Shown here: positions 25,723-35,090 of the stretch, in pieces
Layout of the letters: every line of letters begins with the position of its first letter
Numbering within the stretch: position 1 is the stretch's first letter
Assembly (NCBI GenBank): GCA_045629945.1
Contig: JAZQSE010000017.1
Coordinates: 62,001 to 126,000 of the forward strand
DNA: 64,000 bases
Source of the DNA: UBA1765 sp045629945
GTDB taxonomy: Bacteria; Fibrobacterota; Fibrobacteria; Fibrobacterales; Fibrobacteraceae
Direction of reading: 5' to 3'
Translations under genes and position numbers: made by a program
Notes under the pieces: model-generated
Databases searched by the model: none
Told to the model about the DNA's origin: nothing
What the model saw: the letters and a program-made list of their open reading frames with translations, nothing else

Positions 25723-27027
25723 ATGTTACAATGGGATATGCTTCTTTCTGCTACGCGATATGGTCACCCGGCTGCTCGTGACCCGCATCGTTCAGAGTTT
25801 CACAGAGATTATGATAGAATTGTTTTTTCAACGGCCTTTAGACGCCTTGGAAGAAAAACACAAGTGCATCCGTTTTCTGTAAACGATCACGTTCATAGTC
25901 GTTTAACACATAGCATAGAAGTTTCAAGTGTAGGGCGTAGCCTTGCTATCTCTGTTTTTGAAAAAATCAGAAAGCATTTACCAGAACACTTTACCGCTTA
26001 TCAATTTGGTATGATTGTACAGGCTGCTTGTCTTGCTCATGATATTGGAAACCCGCCATTTGGTCATGCTGGTGAAGCAGCAATTAGAGAATGGTTCCGT
26101 AAAAATCGCAATAGTGAACCATTGAAAGGCCTTTCGGACAAAGAAATGTCTGATTTTGAAAATTTTGATGGCAACGCGCAAGGGCACAGAATCCTTTCAA
26201 AATTGGAATACCATTTTTTAGATGGTGGAATGCGTTTAACCTATGCAACTCTTGGAACGATGATGAAGTACCCAAGAACTGCTTTTTATGGTTCTCCGAC
26301 AAGTCTGTTTATGACTGAAGCTCAGTTGTATCGGGAAACAGCTTGGGTTCTTGGCCTTCCGGAAATTGATGATGGAGTCTGGCAACGCCATCCTTTGGTT
26401 TATTTAATGGAAGCAGCCGATGATATTTGTTATTCTATTTTAGATGTTGAAGATGCTATAGAACTAGGTATTTTGAATTTCTCAGATGTTCGTGAAATGT
26501 TTATGTACCTTTGTGGACCAGACGTAGATATTGATAAAAAATACGAAGAAAACGGTCAAAATTTCAGAGACTTTCTTTCTAGTATCAGAGGACTTGCTAT
26601 CCAAAATGTGATTGATGATGTGGCAGAAGTTTTTTATTGGCACTACGAAGAAATTATGAATGGTTCTTTAAAAGGTGGTTTGCTTTCTCATTCTAAATCA
26701 GATACTATGCGTGGAATTCAAATTGCCAAACGCCTTGGTCGCGAACGTATTTACCCAGATAGACGTAAAACAGAACTAGAAGTAGGGAGTTATACCACGT
26801 TAAGTACTGTACTTGATGCTTTTATTGCAGGCGTTTACGATTATCGTGAAAAAGGAGCTAGTTCATATCGGGCCGATAGAATTGTGCGTTTAATTGGGCA
26901 AGCCAAAATAGGACAAACTGTAACAACGGCAGAAGCTTATCACCAGGTCCTTGATTTTGTAAGTGGAATGACGGATAATTACGCTACTTATTTAGCAAGG
27001 CAAATTGGTGGATTGGTAAATTATTAA
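25723..27027 (+). CDS. dgt: dGTP triphosphohydrolase-like HD phosphohydrolase
   Basis: Splits dNTPs (dGTP in E. coli) into deoxynucleoside and triphosphate. 434 residues. The family start is clear (RDPHRSEFHRDYDRIVFSTAFRRLGRKTQVHP), with metal ligands H63 (RLTHSIEV) and H106-D107 (LAHDIGNPPFGHAGE), and a later D in YLMEAADDICYS. It belongs to the Dgt/DgtP group with the FRRLGRKTQV signature. First gene after the repeat array; the next gene starts in its stop codon. Confidence 0.9.
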   Translation: MLQWDMLLSATRYGHPAARDPHRSEFHRDYDRIVFSTAFRRLGRKTQVHPFSVNDHVHSRLTHSIEVSSVGRSLAISVFEKIRKHLPEHFTAYQFGMIVQAACLAHDIGNPPFGHAGEAAIREWFRKNRNSEPLKGLSDKEMSDFENFDGNAQGHRILSKLEYHFLDGGMRLTYATLGTMMKYPRTAFYGSPTSLFMTEAQLYRETAWVLGLPEIDDGVWQRHPLVYLMEAADDICYSILDVEDAIELGILNFSDVREMFMYLCGPDVDIDKKYEENGQNFRDFLSSIRGLAIQNVIDDVAEVFYWHYEEIMNGSLKGGLLSHSKSDTMRGIQIAKRLGRERIYPDRRKTELEVGSYTTLSTVLDAFIAGVYDYREKGASSYRADRIVRLIGQAKIGQTVTTAEAYHQVLDFVSGMTDNYATYLARQIGGLVNY

Positions 27028-27704
27028 TGAATTTAGCTGATAATATTATCTGGCTTTTTGATTATGACCTGACGCTTTATACGTCTAAAGAACGTTATGT
27101 TTTAGATTCTTTAGATAAAAGAATTACTGAATTTGTTCAAGAACTCCTTTCAGTGGATTTTGAAAAAGCATCTCAAATTAGGCAAAAATATTTACAGGAA
27201 TTTGGAACAACACTTTCTGGTCTTCAAGTTAAACATGGAACTTCTCCAAATGATTTTTTTGATTTTATTCATCAGCCAGAATATTTAATTTACCCGCCAT
27301 TATCGGTAAAAAAGAAAAGTATTTTAGAAAATTTACCCGGGGAAAAAATTGTTTTTACAAATGGCAGAGCCGATTGGGCGTTAGCTGGTTTGAAATCAAT
27401 GGAAATTCTTTCTTGCTTTGAATATATTTTTGACTTAAAAGCAATGGATTGGATTGGAAAACCAGCAGAGTCAGCCTATGATAAAATGCAAAACTTTTTG
27501 AAGTTGCATTTTAAAGAAAATGATTTGACAAAAATTGTCTTTTTAGATGATGCTTCTAGAAATTTGCCAATGGCAAAATCAAAAGGTTGGTTTACTGTTC
27601 TTGTCGGCGAAACGTTATCTAATGAATTTACAGATTTTTCATTAGAATCAATTTTAGATTTGCCAGAAATTTTACCGGATTTAATGGAACGTTTGCATGT
27701 TTGA
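27027..27704 (+). CDS. HAD-family hydrolase, pyrimidine 5'-nucleotidase-like
   Basis: 225 residues. HAD motif I is FDYDLTLY (nucleophile D in WLFDYDLT), motif II is IVFTNGRADWA, and motif IV is IVFLDDASRNLP, followed by AKSKGWFTVLV. The all-helical cap with YLQEFGTTLSGL matches the Sdt1/Phm8-like pyrimidine 5'-nucleotidases. The ATG overlaps the dgt stop by one base, so nucleotide dephosphorylation after Dgt is a sensible context. Confidence 0.8.
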   Translation: MNLADNIIWLFDYDLTLYTSKERYVLDSLDKRITEFVQELLSVDFEKASQIRQKYLQEFGTTLSGLQVKHGTSPNDFFDFIHQPEYLIYPPLSVKKKSILENLPGEKIVFTNGRADWALAGLKSMEILSCFEYIFDLKAMDWIGKPAESAYDKMQNFLKLHFKENDLTKIVFLDDASRNLPMAKSKGWFTVLVGETLSNEFTDFSLESILDLPEILPDLMERLHV

Positions 27705-28725
27705 AAATTGGACAAGAGATTTTTATAAAGAATCAGAATACCCGGTACTTCTTAGACAAAAGAAGTTTATGGAACTTTCTAAACCATTTAAAGGTTTGAA
27801 AATTTTAGATAATACGCCGATTTTTAGAAATACGCTTTTAAAATATGAATGTTTAATTGCTTCTGGAGCCGAACTTTTTATTGCACTTTCGACTTCATTA
27901 CCTCATGATGAAAAAATAGTCGGTATTTTAGAACAAGTTGGAATTCCTTTGGTGCCGATTGAAAAAAGTAATGCAAGTTTTGATATCGTTCTTGATTGTG
28001 CTGGGCTTTGTAGAAAATTTACGCCCGAAATTGGAACCGTAGAATTGACGCGTTCTGGAGTTGAATGCTATGAAAATGCTCCTTTCCCAGTGTTTGTCGC
28101 AGATTCAGGCGAAATTAAAAAAATTGAAACATCCTTGGGAACGGGAGACGGCTATTTCAGAGCGATGAAAAAATTTGGCTATTCCTCTTTTTTAGGTTCT
28201 GAGATTCTGGTTTTTGGATTTGGAAAAGTGGGTTCGGGGATTGTGCATTATGCTTTGAAATATGGGGCTTTGGTAACAGTTGTGGCTGATTTTTCTGATG
28301 GCTTTCCTGAAAAAGAAAATGAAAATTTGCAATTTATTCATTTTAAAAATTACCCAGAAGTTTCTCATGCAATAAAAAATGCCGATTTTATTGTAAGTGC
28401 AACAGGAAAAAAGAATGCTCTTGCATTAGATGAATTACAATTAGCATTAAAAGAAACGCATGCTGTTTTGGCTAATATGGGGGTAGAAGACGAATACGGG
28501 GCTCAAGTATCTGATTCCAGAGTTCTTTTCAACAAGAAGCCGTTAAATTTTTCTTTAGAAGAACCCACACAGATGAAGTTCATGGATGCCACAATGGCCC
28601 TCCATAACGCTCTTGGGAAAACGCTTCTTGATAGCAAAGAATTATCTTTGGGAATAAACCCTTTACCTCTTCAGTTAGAAGAAGAGATTCTTGAAATTAC
28701 AAGAAAATACGGAAATGTTTTCTAG
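27697..28725 (+). CDS. S-adenosylhomocysteinase-like NAD-binding protein
   Basis: 342 residues; the start overlaps the HAD gene by 8 nt. The second half carries a Rossmann motif (EILVFGFGKVGSGIVHYALKYGA) and FIVSATGKKNAL, as in the SAHH NAD domain. The first half has TSLPHDEKIVGIL and DCAGLC, loosely as in the SAHH substrate domain. It is about 90-130 residues shorter than true SAHH and lacks the C-terminal Lys-Tyr NAD-contact tail, so it is likely a divergent relative with another substrate. Exact function unknown. Confidence 0.6.
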   Translation: MFENWTRDFYKESEYPVLLRQKKFMELSKPFKGLKILDNTPIFRNTLLKYECLIASGAELFIALSTSLPHDEKIVGILEQVGIPLVPIEKSNASFDIVLDCAGLCRKFTPEIGTVELTRSGVECYENAPFPVFVADSGEIKKIETSLGTGDGYFRAMKKFGYSSFLGSEILVFGFGKVGSGIVHYALKYGALVTVVADFSDGFPEKENENLQFIHFKNYPEVSHAIKNADFIVSATGKKNALALDELQLALKETHAVLANMGVEDEYGAQVSDSRVLFNKKPLNFSLEEPTQMKFMDATMALHNALGKTLLDSKELSLGINPLPLQLEEEILEITRKYGNVF

Positions 28726-28734
28726 TAGGTTTTT

Positions 28735-29541
28735 ATGTTAGAAATTTTGCAAATGGATTTTATGCGGAACGCTTTGATTGCAGGGATTCTTGTTTCAATA
28801 GCGTGTGGTGTTATGGGGTCTTTAGTTGTAGTCAATAAATTATCTGGAATTGCTGGCGGTATTGCACATGCTTCTTATGGTGGCGTTGGGCTTGCTGTCT
28901 TTTTTGGCTTTTCTCCGATGTTTGGCTCTTTAGGTTTTTCGCTATTTTGTGCTTTTCTAATGGGAGTTTTTACTTGGAAAGAACGCAATCGTTCAGATAC
29001 TTTAATTGGCGTCATTTGGGCTCTTGGTATGGCTTTGGGCGTTATCCTTACTGATTTGACGCCGGGGTATGCTGGTGAAATGACTAGTTTTTTGTTTGGT
29101 AGTATTTTAACGGTTCCGACAGATTTTCTTTATTTTATGGCAGTTCTTTTAGCCATTATTTTAGTCGCTGTTTCTTTTTTGTTTAGGCGTTTACTTTCTG
29201 TTTCTTATGACCCAGAATTTGCCCGTTCGCGGGGCGAACGGGTTTTACCTATTTACATGTTACTTCTTGCGCTTGTTGCTTTAACGGTTGTTATGGCCGT
29301 TCAAGCAGTCGGACTTATTCTTGTGATAGCTCTTTTAACGCTCCCAGCATTTATTGCAGAATCTTATACAAAAAGTTTACGCTCTATGATGATTTTTGCT
29401 TCATTAATTTCTTTAGTCTTGGTTGTTTTAGGGCTATTTTTGTCTTATCAATTTAATCTGGTCACTGGGCCTGTGATTATTGTTTTGGGTGGTATTTCGT
29501 ATTTAATACATTTGGCATTAAAGAGGATTTATAGGAAATAA
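28735..29541 (+). CDS. Zn/Mn ABC transporter permease (ZnuB family)
   Basis: 268 residues, about eight membrane segments, of the ABC-3 family (GIAGGIAHASYGGVGLAVFFG, SDTLIGVIWALGMALGVIL, and QAVGLILVIALLTLPAFIAE). It moves zinc, manganese or iron across the inner membrane. No ATPase (ZnuC) or solute-binding protein (ZnuA) gene is adjacent; they must be encoded elsewhere or be absent. Confidence 0.88.
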   Translation: MLEILQMDFMRNALIAGILVSIACGVMGSLVVVNKLSGIAGGIAHASYGGVGLAVFFGFSPMFGSLGFSLFCAFLMGVFTWKERNRSDTLIGVIWALGMALGVILTDLTPGYAGEMTSFLFGSILTVPTDFLYFMAVLLAIILVAVSFLFRRLLSVSYDPEFARSRGERVLPIYMLLLALVALTVVMAVQAVGLILVIALLTLPAFIAESYTKSLRSMMIFASLISLVLVVLGLFLSYQFNLVTGPVIIVLGGISYLIHLALKRIYRK

Positions 29542-29545
29542 TGTT

Positions 29546-30652
29546 ATGAAAAGAATAATTTTAATTTGTTTGTGTTCTTTATTATCTTCTTTTGCTAGAG
29601 AAAGAACGCTCTTTTCTAACCCAGATATTGTTACGTCTTATTCAGAACTTTTGCAAGAAAAAAATGCACGGAACGATTCTCTTTTGCCGGCTCTTGATGG
29701 CGATAAGGCTTTAGCAGAAGTTTTACGCCGTAACCCTAATCTCTGGAGTTTAGAAACTCTTGATAAACAAGGCGGAGAAGTTTTAACCAAATTAAAAGCC
29801 AACATTATTTACATTGATGGTATTCGTGAAGAACCTTTTTGTGAATTAGATAAATCAAGTTCTAGTAATGCTTCTGAATGGTTTTTGAAAATTGGCGTAG
29901 ACTTTGTTTCGGCAGGCTCTAATACGGTAGATATTCACGTGCAACAATGTTTTAATATGGTCCGAGATGAACTTGGTTACCAAATAAAACAAGGCGATAA
30001 AATTATAACTGTCCCGCCGAGAAAAGTAATTGAAAAAATTAAAGAAAACGAAATCCCGGCATCTCTTGATTTAGATTTACAGCAAAAAATGCTTTCGATT
30101 AGTGAAGCGGTTGAACTTGATGGAAAATGCCCAAAAGATATTGAATCTTACTTGATTTTACGCGATGTCTGGGATCAAGTGAAAAATGAAAAAATGGACA
30201 TTTTTGTTATCAATGAAAAATTAAATCGAAAAGTAAATGGTGGCAAATCGGTGCAGTCTTGTGCGTTTAGCAGGGAATGGAATCAAAAATACCAAGAATA
30301 CGTTTCATTTGAATGTAATATTGATGAAAACTTTTGTAATTACATTCAGTCAGAACAAGGGGAATCGGCTTGGAATTATATTTTTGAACAAAATCGATTT
30401 GAATACAAGAAAAAGAAGTTTTTGTTTTTTACTGTTGGGAAAAAAAGTATTCATGATGGCGGGACAATGATGGATTTAAGAATGGTCCGACTTTCTTCGA
30501 ATCTTTTTTTGGAAGGTTTTCTGAACGAAAAAGGGGAACCCGTTTCTTTAGGGCTTTTAATTGTTCCTGAAACTGATGAAGACGAATGGGAATATTATGA
30601 CGACGAAGACGATGTTGAATCTGCTGATGGTTCAGAAACATTAGAACGTTAA
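29546..30652 (+). CDS. Secreted protein of unknown function
   Basis: 368 residues with a signal peptide (MKRIILICLCSLLSSFA). The mature part has several Cys (PFCELD, VQQCFNM, KCPKDI, QSCAFS, FECN, NFCNY) that could form disulfides, and a very acidic tail (DEDEWEYYDDEDDVE). No domain recognised. It lies 4 nt after the metal permease, so it is probably cotranscribed. Confidence 0.65.
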   Translation: MKRIILICLCSLLSSFARERTLFSNPDIVTSYSELLQEKNARNDSLLPALDGDKALAEVLRRNPNLWSLETLDKQGGEVLTKLKANIIYIDGIREEPFCELDKSSSSNASEWFLKIGVDFVSAGSNTVDIHVQQCFNMVRDELGYQIKQGDKIITVPPRKVIEKIKENEIPASLDLDLQQKMLSISEAVELDGKCPKDIESYLILRDVWDQVKNEKMDIFVINEKLNRKVNGGKSVQSCAFSREWNQKYQEYVSFECNIDENFCNYIQSEQGESAWNYIFEQNRFEYKKKKFLFFTVGKKSIHDGGTMMDLRMVRLSSNLFLEGFLNEKGEPVSLGLLIVPETDEDEWEYYDDEDDVESADGSETLER

Positions 30653-30719
30653 AAAAAGATTTTTCATATTAAAATAATTTTATATATTTCAAACGAGTTT
30701 TAAATTTCAAGGAGTTTCT

Positions 30720-31544
30720 ATGAATCGTTTGCTTAAAGTTTCTATGGCTCTTTCACTTTTGTTGTCAATTCCTTCAATGGCTGATGAGTCTTTTGGTGGA
30801 GTTGGTATAACTATTGTCCCAGCAAAAGAAGGTGTCAGAGTTGTTGAAGTTATTCCAGGAACTCCTGCAGCAGAAGCAGGCGTGCTTCCTGAAGATAGAA
30901 TTTGTGCAGTAGATGCTGTTTCTATTACAGGAAAGTCTTTTGATGAAGCCCGCGATGCGTTACGTGGTCAGAAAGGTAAACCTGTAGAAATTTCAGTTAT
31001 TAGAGAGGCTGATACTCTTTCTCTTACAATGCGCCGTAAGACTTTGACTATTAAAGATTATTCAGAACAGTCTATTGAAAAGTGGTATGGTAAAGACAAG
31101 TCTTCTTATTCTAAAGAAGAATTAGAAGCTGTTGCACTCCAAGGCGCTTCTTCTGATGCAGAACTTTTAAGCGTTATGAGTGGCGGTTATGTGGTTTTGG
31201 ATAATGAATCGGTTTCTGCTCGTGAAGTAAAAGCAGTTTATGTGGATAAAGAACCGGTTTTTAAAGAAAAGAAAAATTCCGAGAAAAAGGCTCCTGTAAA
31301 GGGAAATGCAAAGTTAAAGGCTTTTAATCGTTCTGTTGTGGGTTTTGTTGCTAAACCCAAAGCTGGCGATGTTCGCCTTGTTATAACTGATGCGAATGGG
31401 CAAGTTTATTTAGATAAGCTTGTTTCTGCAAAACCAGGTGCTAATCAGGTTTCCTGGGATGGCGATAAAGTTCCTAGTGGTCGTTATACAATTACTTTGG
31501 AACAAGGTGGTACTGTTTCTACTTACTTCTCGGTATTGCGTTAA
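30720..31544 (+). CDS. Secreted PDZ-domain protein with C-terminal FlgD-like Ig module
   Basis: 274 residues. Signal peptide MNRLLKVSMALSLLLSIPSMA, then a PDZ domain at about 25-105 (GGVGITIVPAKEGVRVVEVIPGTPAAEAGVLPEDRI), a charged linker, and a C-terminal beta-module (VRLVITDANGQVYLDKL...NQVSWDGDKVPSGRYTITL) of the FlgD-Ig type. There is no protease domain. It is probably a periplasmic scaffold. AAGGAG lies six bases before the ATG. Confidence 0.75.
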   Translation: MNRLLKVSMALSLLLSIPSMADESFGGVGITIVPAKEGVRVVEVIPGTPAAEAGVLPEDRICAVDAVSITGKSFDEARDALRGQKGKPVEISVIREADTLSLTMRRKTLTIKDYSEQSIEKWYGKDKSSYSKEELEAVALQGASSDAELLSVMSGGYVVLDNESVSAREVKAVYVDKEPVFKEKKNSEKKAPVKGNAKLKAFNRSVVGFVAKPKAGDVRLVITDANGQVYLDKLVSAKPGANQVSWDGDKVPSGRYTITLEQGGTVSTYFSVLR

Positions 31545-31561
31545 TTTTTAATGGGTGTAAA

Positions 31562-31591
31562 AAAGACGGGCGAAAGTCTGTCTTTTTTTTT
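31562..31591 (+). terminator. Probable terminator after PDZ protein gene
   Basis: AAAAGAC and GTCTTTT arms around a 12-nt loop, followed by a run of T's. The stem is short and A/T-rich. Confidence 0.55.
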
Positions 31592-31619
31592 GTGGGAAAA
31601 ACAAGGTAAAAAAAATTTT

Positions 31620-31745
31620 AAATGCTTTTGCGTTAGGGATCGTGGCACTTTGGTGGCGAGACACGTAGTGGCTCGATGAGCCGAGTTTCGAGGCGAGCAG
31701 AGCCCGACCCAGGCCACATTTGTTTTTTTCTGAACTTGGCCGGGG
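31620..31745. repeat. GC-rich intergenic block with short inverted repeats
   Basis: A block more GC-rich than its surroundings lies between the PDZ gene and lptD, with GTAGTGGCTCGATGAGCC and GAGGCGAGCAGAGCCCG. It has no coding character and resembles a dispersed intergenic element. No second copy was seen in this window. Confidence 0.4.
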
Positions 31746-31805
31746 AACGCCCTTTGTTGAATCTGAATGAGAAAGAATAGATTTTATAGAAATTTCTGAG
31801 ACAAG

Positions 31806-31817
31806 TTTTTCTAAATT
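31806..31817 (+). promoter_or_regulatory. Putative promoter element of lptD
   Basis: Exact TTTTTCTAAATT, ending 11 nt before the lptD ATG. If it is a -10 region the transcript would be almost leaderless. Confidence 0.4.
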
Positions 31818-31828
31818 GCCCAAAAGTG

Positions 31829-34273
31829 ATGAATCGTAACTTTTATAACGGCATTCGTTTTGTCGTGTTTTTTTGCTTGTTTGCCGTGTTTGCGCATGGG
31901 CAAGAAATGACACGTTTTGATTTGCCTGAAAGAGAAGTGGTTGAAGAAGATTCATCAGAGGTCGAAGACGATTGGCTTTCGGATTCTACGGCGGCAGATA
32001 CGTTGGAATATAATGCTGTAGATTTGGTCTATGATGTGGAAACTTCGACTTTTAATTTGAATAAAGATGCGCGTTTGAGTTTTAGAACGGCGACTCTTGA
32101 TGCCGATACGATTCTTTATAATCAAGAAAAAGCGGTGCTTGTTGCGTCTGGCGACCCGATTATCAGCGAGAAAAGGAATTCTTCTCTTGCGGGTATGCGA
32201 ATGAAGTATAATATGAAAAGTAAAATTGGTGAAGTTTATTACGCGACTACTTTTCAGGATAATAATCAAGTGAATGGTATGGAAGTCAGGAGGCTTCCTG
32301 ATTCAAGAATGCTTATTTCGCGTGGCGATTTTAGTACATGTAATGATACTAGTCACCAGCATTATTATTTCTATGGACGCCGAATGGTGGTTAAACCGAA
32401 AGAGACGATTACTGTGCGCCCTGTGGTGTTGAATATTGCTGATGTGCCTGTGGCTGTTTTGCCAATGATTGTTGCTCCTTTAAAGAGTGGGCGTAAGTCA
32501 GGCCTTTTGACACCTAAGTTTGGTGGCGATCAGGTGCAGGGCTTTTATATGAAAAATCTTGGATTTTATTATGCGGCTAATGATTATTGGGATGCAACGA
32601 TTAAAGGCGATTTGATTGAAGGGGAAGAAGGAAATTTTGAAAGGACTACTTTAACTGGAGAAGTGCGTTATAAGATTCGTTATTTGTTAGATGGGAGTAT
32701 TTCTTATACGAGTTATTTGGAAGAGTTTGATTTTGGAAATAGTGGCTATGATATTTCTTTTTCTCATAACCAGAATTTAACGCCAGATGGTAAACATACA
32801 TTGAGTGGTTCTGGTACGTTTGTTTCAAGTAAAAGTATCAGACAAGATAATGCGCTTGATGCAGAGACCGTATTGAACCAACAAGCAAATGCTCAGATGA
32901 CTTATTCGGGGCGTTTTGAAAATAATAAAACACTTACGGTTAAAGCGCTTCAAGAATACAATTTGACAACTGGGCTTATTGAAAGGCAATTGCCAGATGT
33001 TCAGTTCCGTATGAGTGGGCCTTTGTTTGAATTTGAAGTGGATGAAGATGAAGTCGCTTCAGAACCTTCTTTTTTAGAGAAGTTTAATTATAGTTTTTCA
33101 AACAGAGCAAACCTTTATACAAGGACAGATGAAGATACGTTGTTGAATAAGGATACAACAGCACTTTATATGGGTTATACAGGGAATTTTTCTTTGGATT
33201 ATTCAGGTTCGCTTTTTGATGTGATTAACATTACTCCAAGAGCTTCTTTTTCTGGCTTTTGGACAGGGCGTTCTTGGGAAAATCCTGAAGATTCTCTGAA
33301 GTATCGTCGTGCCAAAAATTCTTGGGAATTAGAAGGAAAAGATTTTGGTGAAGTGGCATATAATCATAATTATAGCCTTACTGCTGACACAAAACTCTAT
33401 GGAATCTGGGTGCCAGAAATCGGTCGCTTTACAGGACTCCGCCACGTGCTTTCCCCAAGCATTTCTTACACTTATGCGCCAGAAATTGATACGGTTAAAA
33501 CTTTTGTCCCGCACCCATTTTTAGGGCAAACACCATTTCAGACAGAGCAACAGACAATAGGTTTATCTCTTTCAAATGATTTTGATATTAAGTATTTGCT
33601 TTCTGGTAATTCAAGTAGTGAAAAAGATGAAAGTGATTCTACTGAACAAGAATTAAAATATGATACGCGAAGGCTTTTAACTTCAAAACATAATGTGTCT
33701 TATAACTTTGCCGCCGATTCTTTACACTGGTCTGATATTTCTTCGACATTTGGTTTGCAAATTTTTAAAGATTACATTTTTACTGTTAGGACAAGGCATT
33801 CTTTTTACCACAAGTATAGCGATGACCCTTTGAAAGTCAGAATCCCTGAATTGATAGAATGGGGTTATGACCTTTCTAAAAGTTTTAATTGGAATGGTAA
33901 TTTTAATGCCGGGCTTCCATCGCAAATGGGAAAGTATGAAATGAACAGCTGGAGTGCCGGCTTTGATTATCGCTATTCGTTTACAAGTAAACGCGTTGGC
34001 AAAGAGCTTTTTAAAGATGATATTTCGCATTCGTCTTCGATTTCGGCAACATTTCAACCGACCACAAATTGGGCAATGTCTTATAGCACGCGTTACAATT
34101 ATAACGAAGGCCGTTTTGTTTCACACACATTTACCTTTGACAGAACATTACATTGTTGGAAACTTGATTTCACATGGACTCCAACAGGCCCTGCTTCTGG
34201 TTGGAGCCTTGCTATTTATGTCTTGGATCTGCCAGACATTAAAATTAATGCCGGCAGCACAGATTTAGAATAA
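31829..34273 (+). CDS. lptD: LPS-assembly outer-membrane protein LptD
   Basis: Barrel that inserts LPS into the outer leaflet. 814 residues from the ATG at 31829 (a GTG lies directly before). Signal peptide (FVVFFCLFAVFAHGQ), acidic linker (EEDSSEVEDDWLSDS), then an OstA-like beta-jellyroll (about 60-190: ARLSFRTATLDADTILYNQEKAVLVASGDP), and the LptD barrel hallmark PVAVLPMIVAPLKSGRKSGLLTPKFGGD. The C-terminus ends in the DIKINAGSTDLE region. The candidate partner LptE is at 15.5 kb, not in the same operon. Confidence 0.9.
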   Translation: MNRNFYNGIRFVVFFCLFAVFAHGQEMTRFDLPEREVVEEDSSEVEDDWLSDSTAADTLEYNAVDLVYDVETSTFNLNKDARLSFRTATLDADTILYNQEKAVLVASGDPIISEKRNSSLAGMRMKYNMKSKIGEVYYATTFQDNNQVNGMEVRRLPDSRMLISRGDFSTCNDTSHQHYYFYGRRMVVKPKETITVRPVVLNIADVPVAVLPMIVAPLKSGRKSGLLTPKFGGDQVQGFYMKNLGFYYAANDYWDATIKGDLIEGEEGNFERTTLTGEVRYKIRYLLDGSISYTSYLEEFDFGNSGYDISFSHNQNLTPDGKHTLSGSGTFVSSKSIRQDNALDAETVLNQQANAQMTYSGRFENNKTLTVKALQEYNLTTGLIERQLPDVQFRMSGPLFEFEVDEDEVASEPSFLEKFNYSFSNRANLYTRTDEDTLLNKDTTALYMGYTGNFSLDYSGSLFDVINITPRASFSGFWTGRSWENPEDSLKYRRAKNSWELEGKDFGEVAYNHNYSLTADTKLYGIWVPEIGRFTGLRHVLSPSISYTYAPEIDTVKTFVPHPFLGQTPFQTEQQTIGLSLSNDFDIKYLLSGNSSSEKDESDSTEQELKYDTRRLLTSKHNVSYNFAADSLHWSDISSTFGLQIFKDYIFTVRTRHSFYHKYSDDPLKVRIPELIEWGYDLSKSFNWNGNFNAGLPSQMGKYEMNSWSAGFDYRYSFTSKRVGKELFKDDISHSSSISATFQPTTNWAMSYSTRYNYNEGRFVSHTFTFDRTLHCWKLDFTWTPTGPASGWSLAIYVLDLPDIKINAGSTDLE

Positions 34274-34278
34274 AACCT

Positions 34279-34689
34279 TTAAAAATGGGAATGTCTTTTT
34301 AAGAAATTTTGTAAAGCATTCAATTGGTGATTGGCAAATTTTTTTGAAATTTTAAACATAACAAAACTTCCGGTAAAACCAATTAATCCAATACAAGCCA
34401 TTAAAGGAAAAATCGTCTTATAAACTTGAGACGTTTCTGTTGAAGAATCTTTTGTGTTTTCTTTTTGTGGTTTAGAATTCAAAAGGATAGTATTGCCACA
34501 ATAATTACAAGTATAGGCTTTAAACTTCACAGGTCGCTTCTGACAAAATTGCAGATGCGTGATTTTTGAAATTAAATAATCTTTCCAAAAAAGATGCTTG
34601 TTTGCCAGATGCCAGTTGCAATGATTGCACAACGGACAAAAACATTTTTTCTTCTGGAAATCTTGTTCGTTTTTTTCTTGGTTTTCCAT
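34279..34689 (-). CDS. Zinc-ribbon membrane protein of unknown function
   Basis: 136 residues. Two CxxC knuckles (CPLC near the N-terminus, CNYC in the middle) suggest zinc binding, and one hydrophobic segment (FPLMACIGLIGFTGSFVMF) lies in the C-terminal third. GAGGTGA lies just before the ATG. It converges on lptD with 5 nt between stops. The order ribbon, membrane segment, basic tail fits small bacterial zinc-ribbon membrane proteins. Confidence 0.7.
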   Translation of the reverse strand: MENQEKNEQDFQKKKCFCPLCNHCNWHLANKHLFWKDYLISKITHLQFCQKRPVKFKAYTCNYCGNTILLNSKPQKENTKDSSTETSQVYKTIFPLMACIGLIGFTGSFVMFKISKKFANHQLNALQNFLKRHSHF

Positions 34690-34925
34690 AGTTCACCTCA
34701 CTTTAAATTTTATCTGAAAATATTTATCGGGATTCCAAGATAAAAGCCTTGTTTTTTTGAAAAAAGATTCTTAAAAATATTGTTATTTGGAAATCTTTTC
34801 ATGAAAATTTGTTTTATGGGGAAAGGTGATTTTTGCCTATGCAAAAATCGCACACAAACCTTTTTATTGCAAAGAAACACTTGCCTGCGAATCTTGTTGC
34901 CCGCGACTCGTCACTCGCGAAGGAA

Positions 34926-35022
34926 CTTGCTCGCGGTTCTTGCCTGAGAACCTTGTCATTGCGAGACGTGTAGAATACACGGCGTGGCAATCTCATCGCC
35001 AACAGATCGCCACACTGCGTTA
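34926..35022 (-). repeat. 97-bp perfect inverted repeat, right copy
   Basis: Exact reverse complement of 24881-24977. It contains a complete 80-bp palindromic unit with ends TTGTCATTGCGA and GATAACAA (34954-35033). Confidence 0.9.
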
Positions 35023-35090
35023 GCGATAACAAGTTGCTAACAGATGGCCACGAGGCTAAAAGCCTCTCTCGCCATGACAATTTGTTTTTC

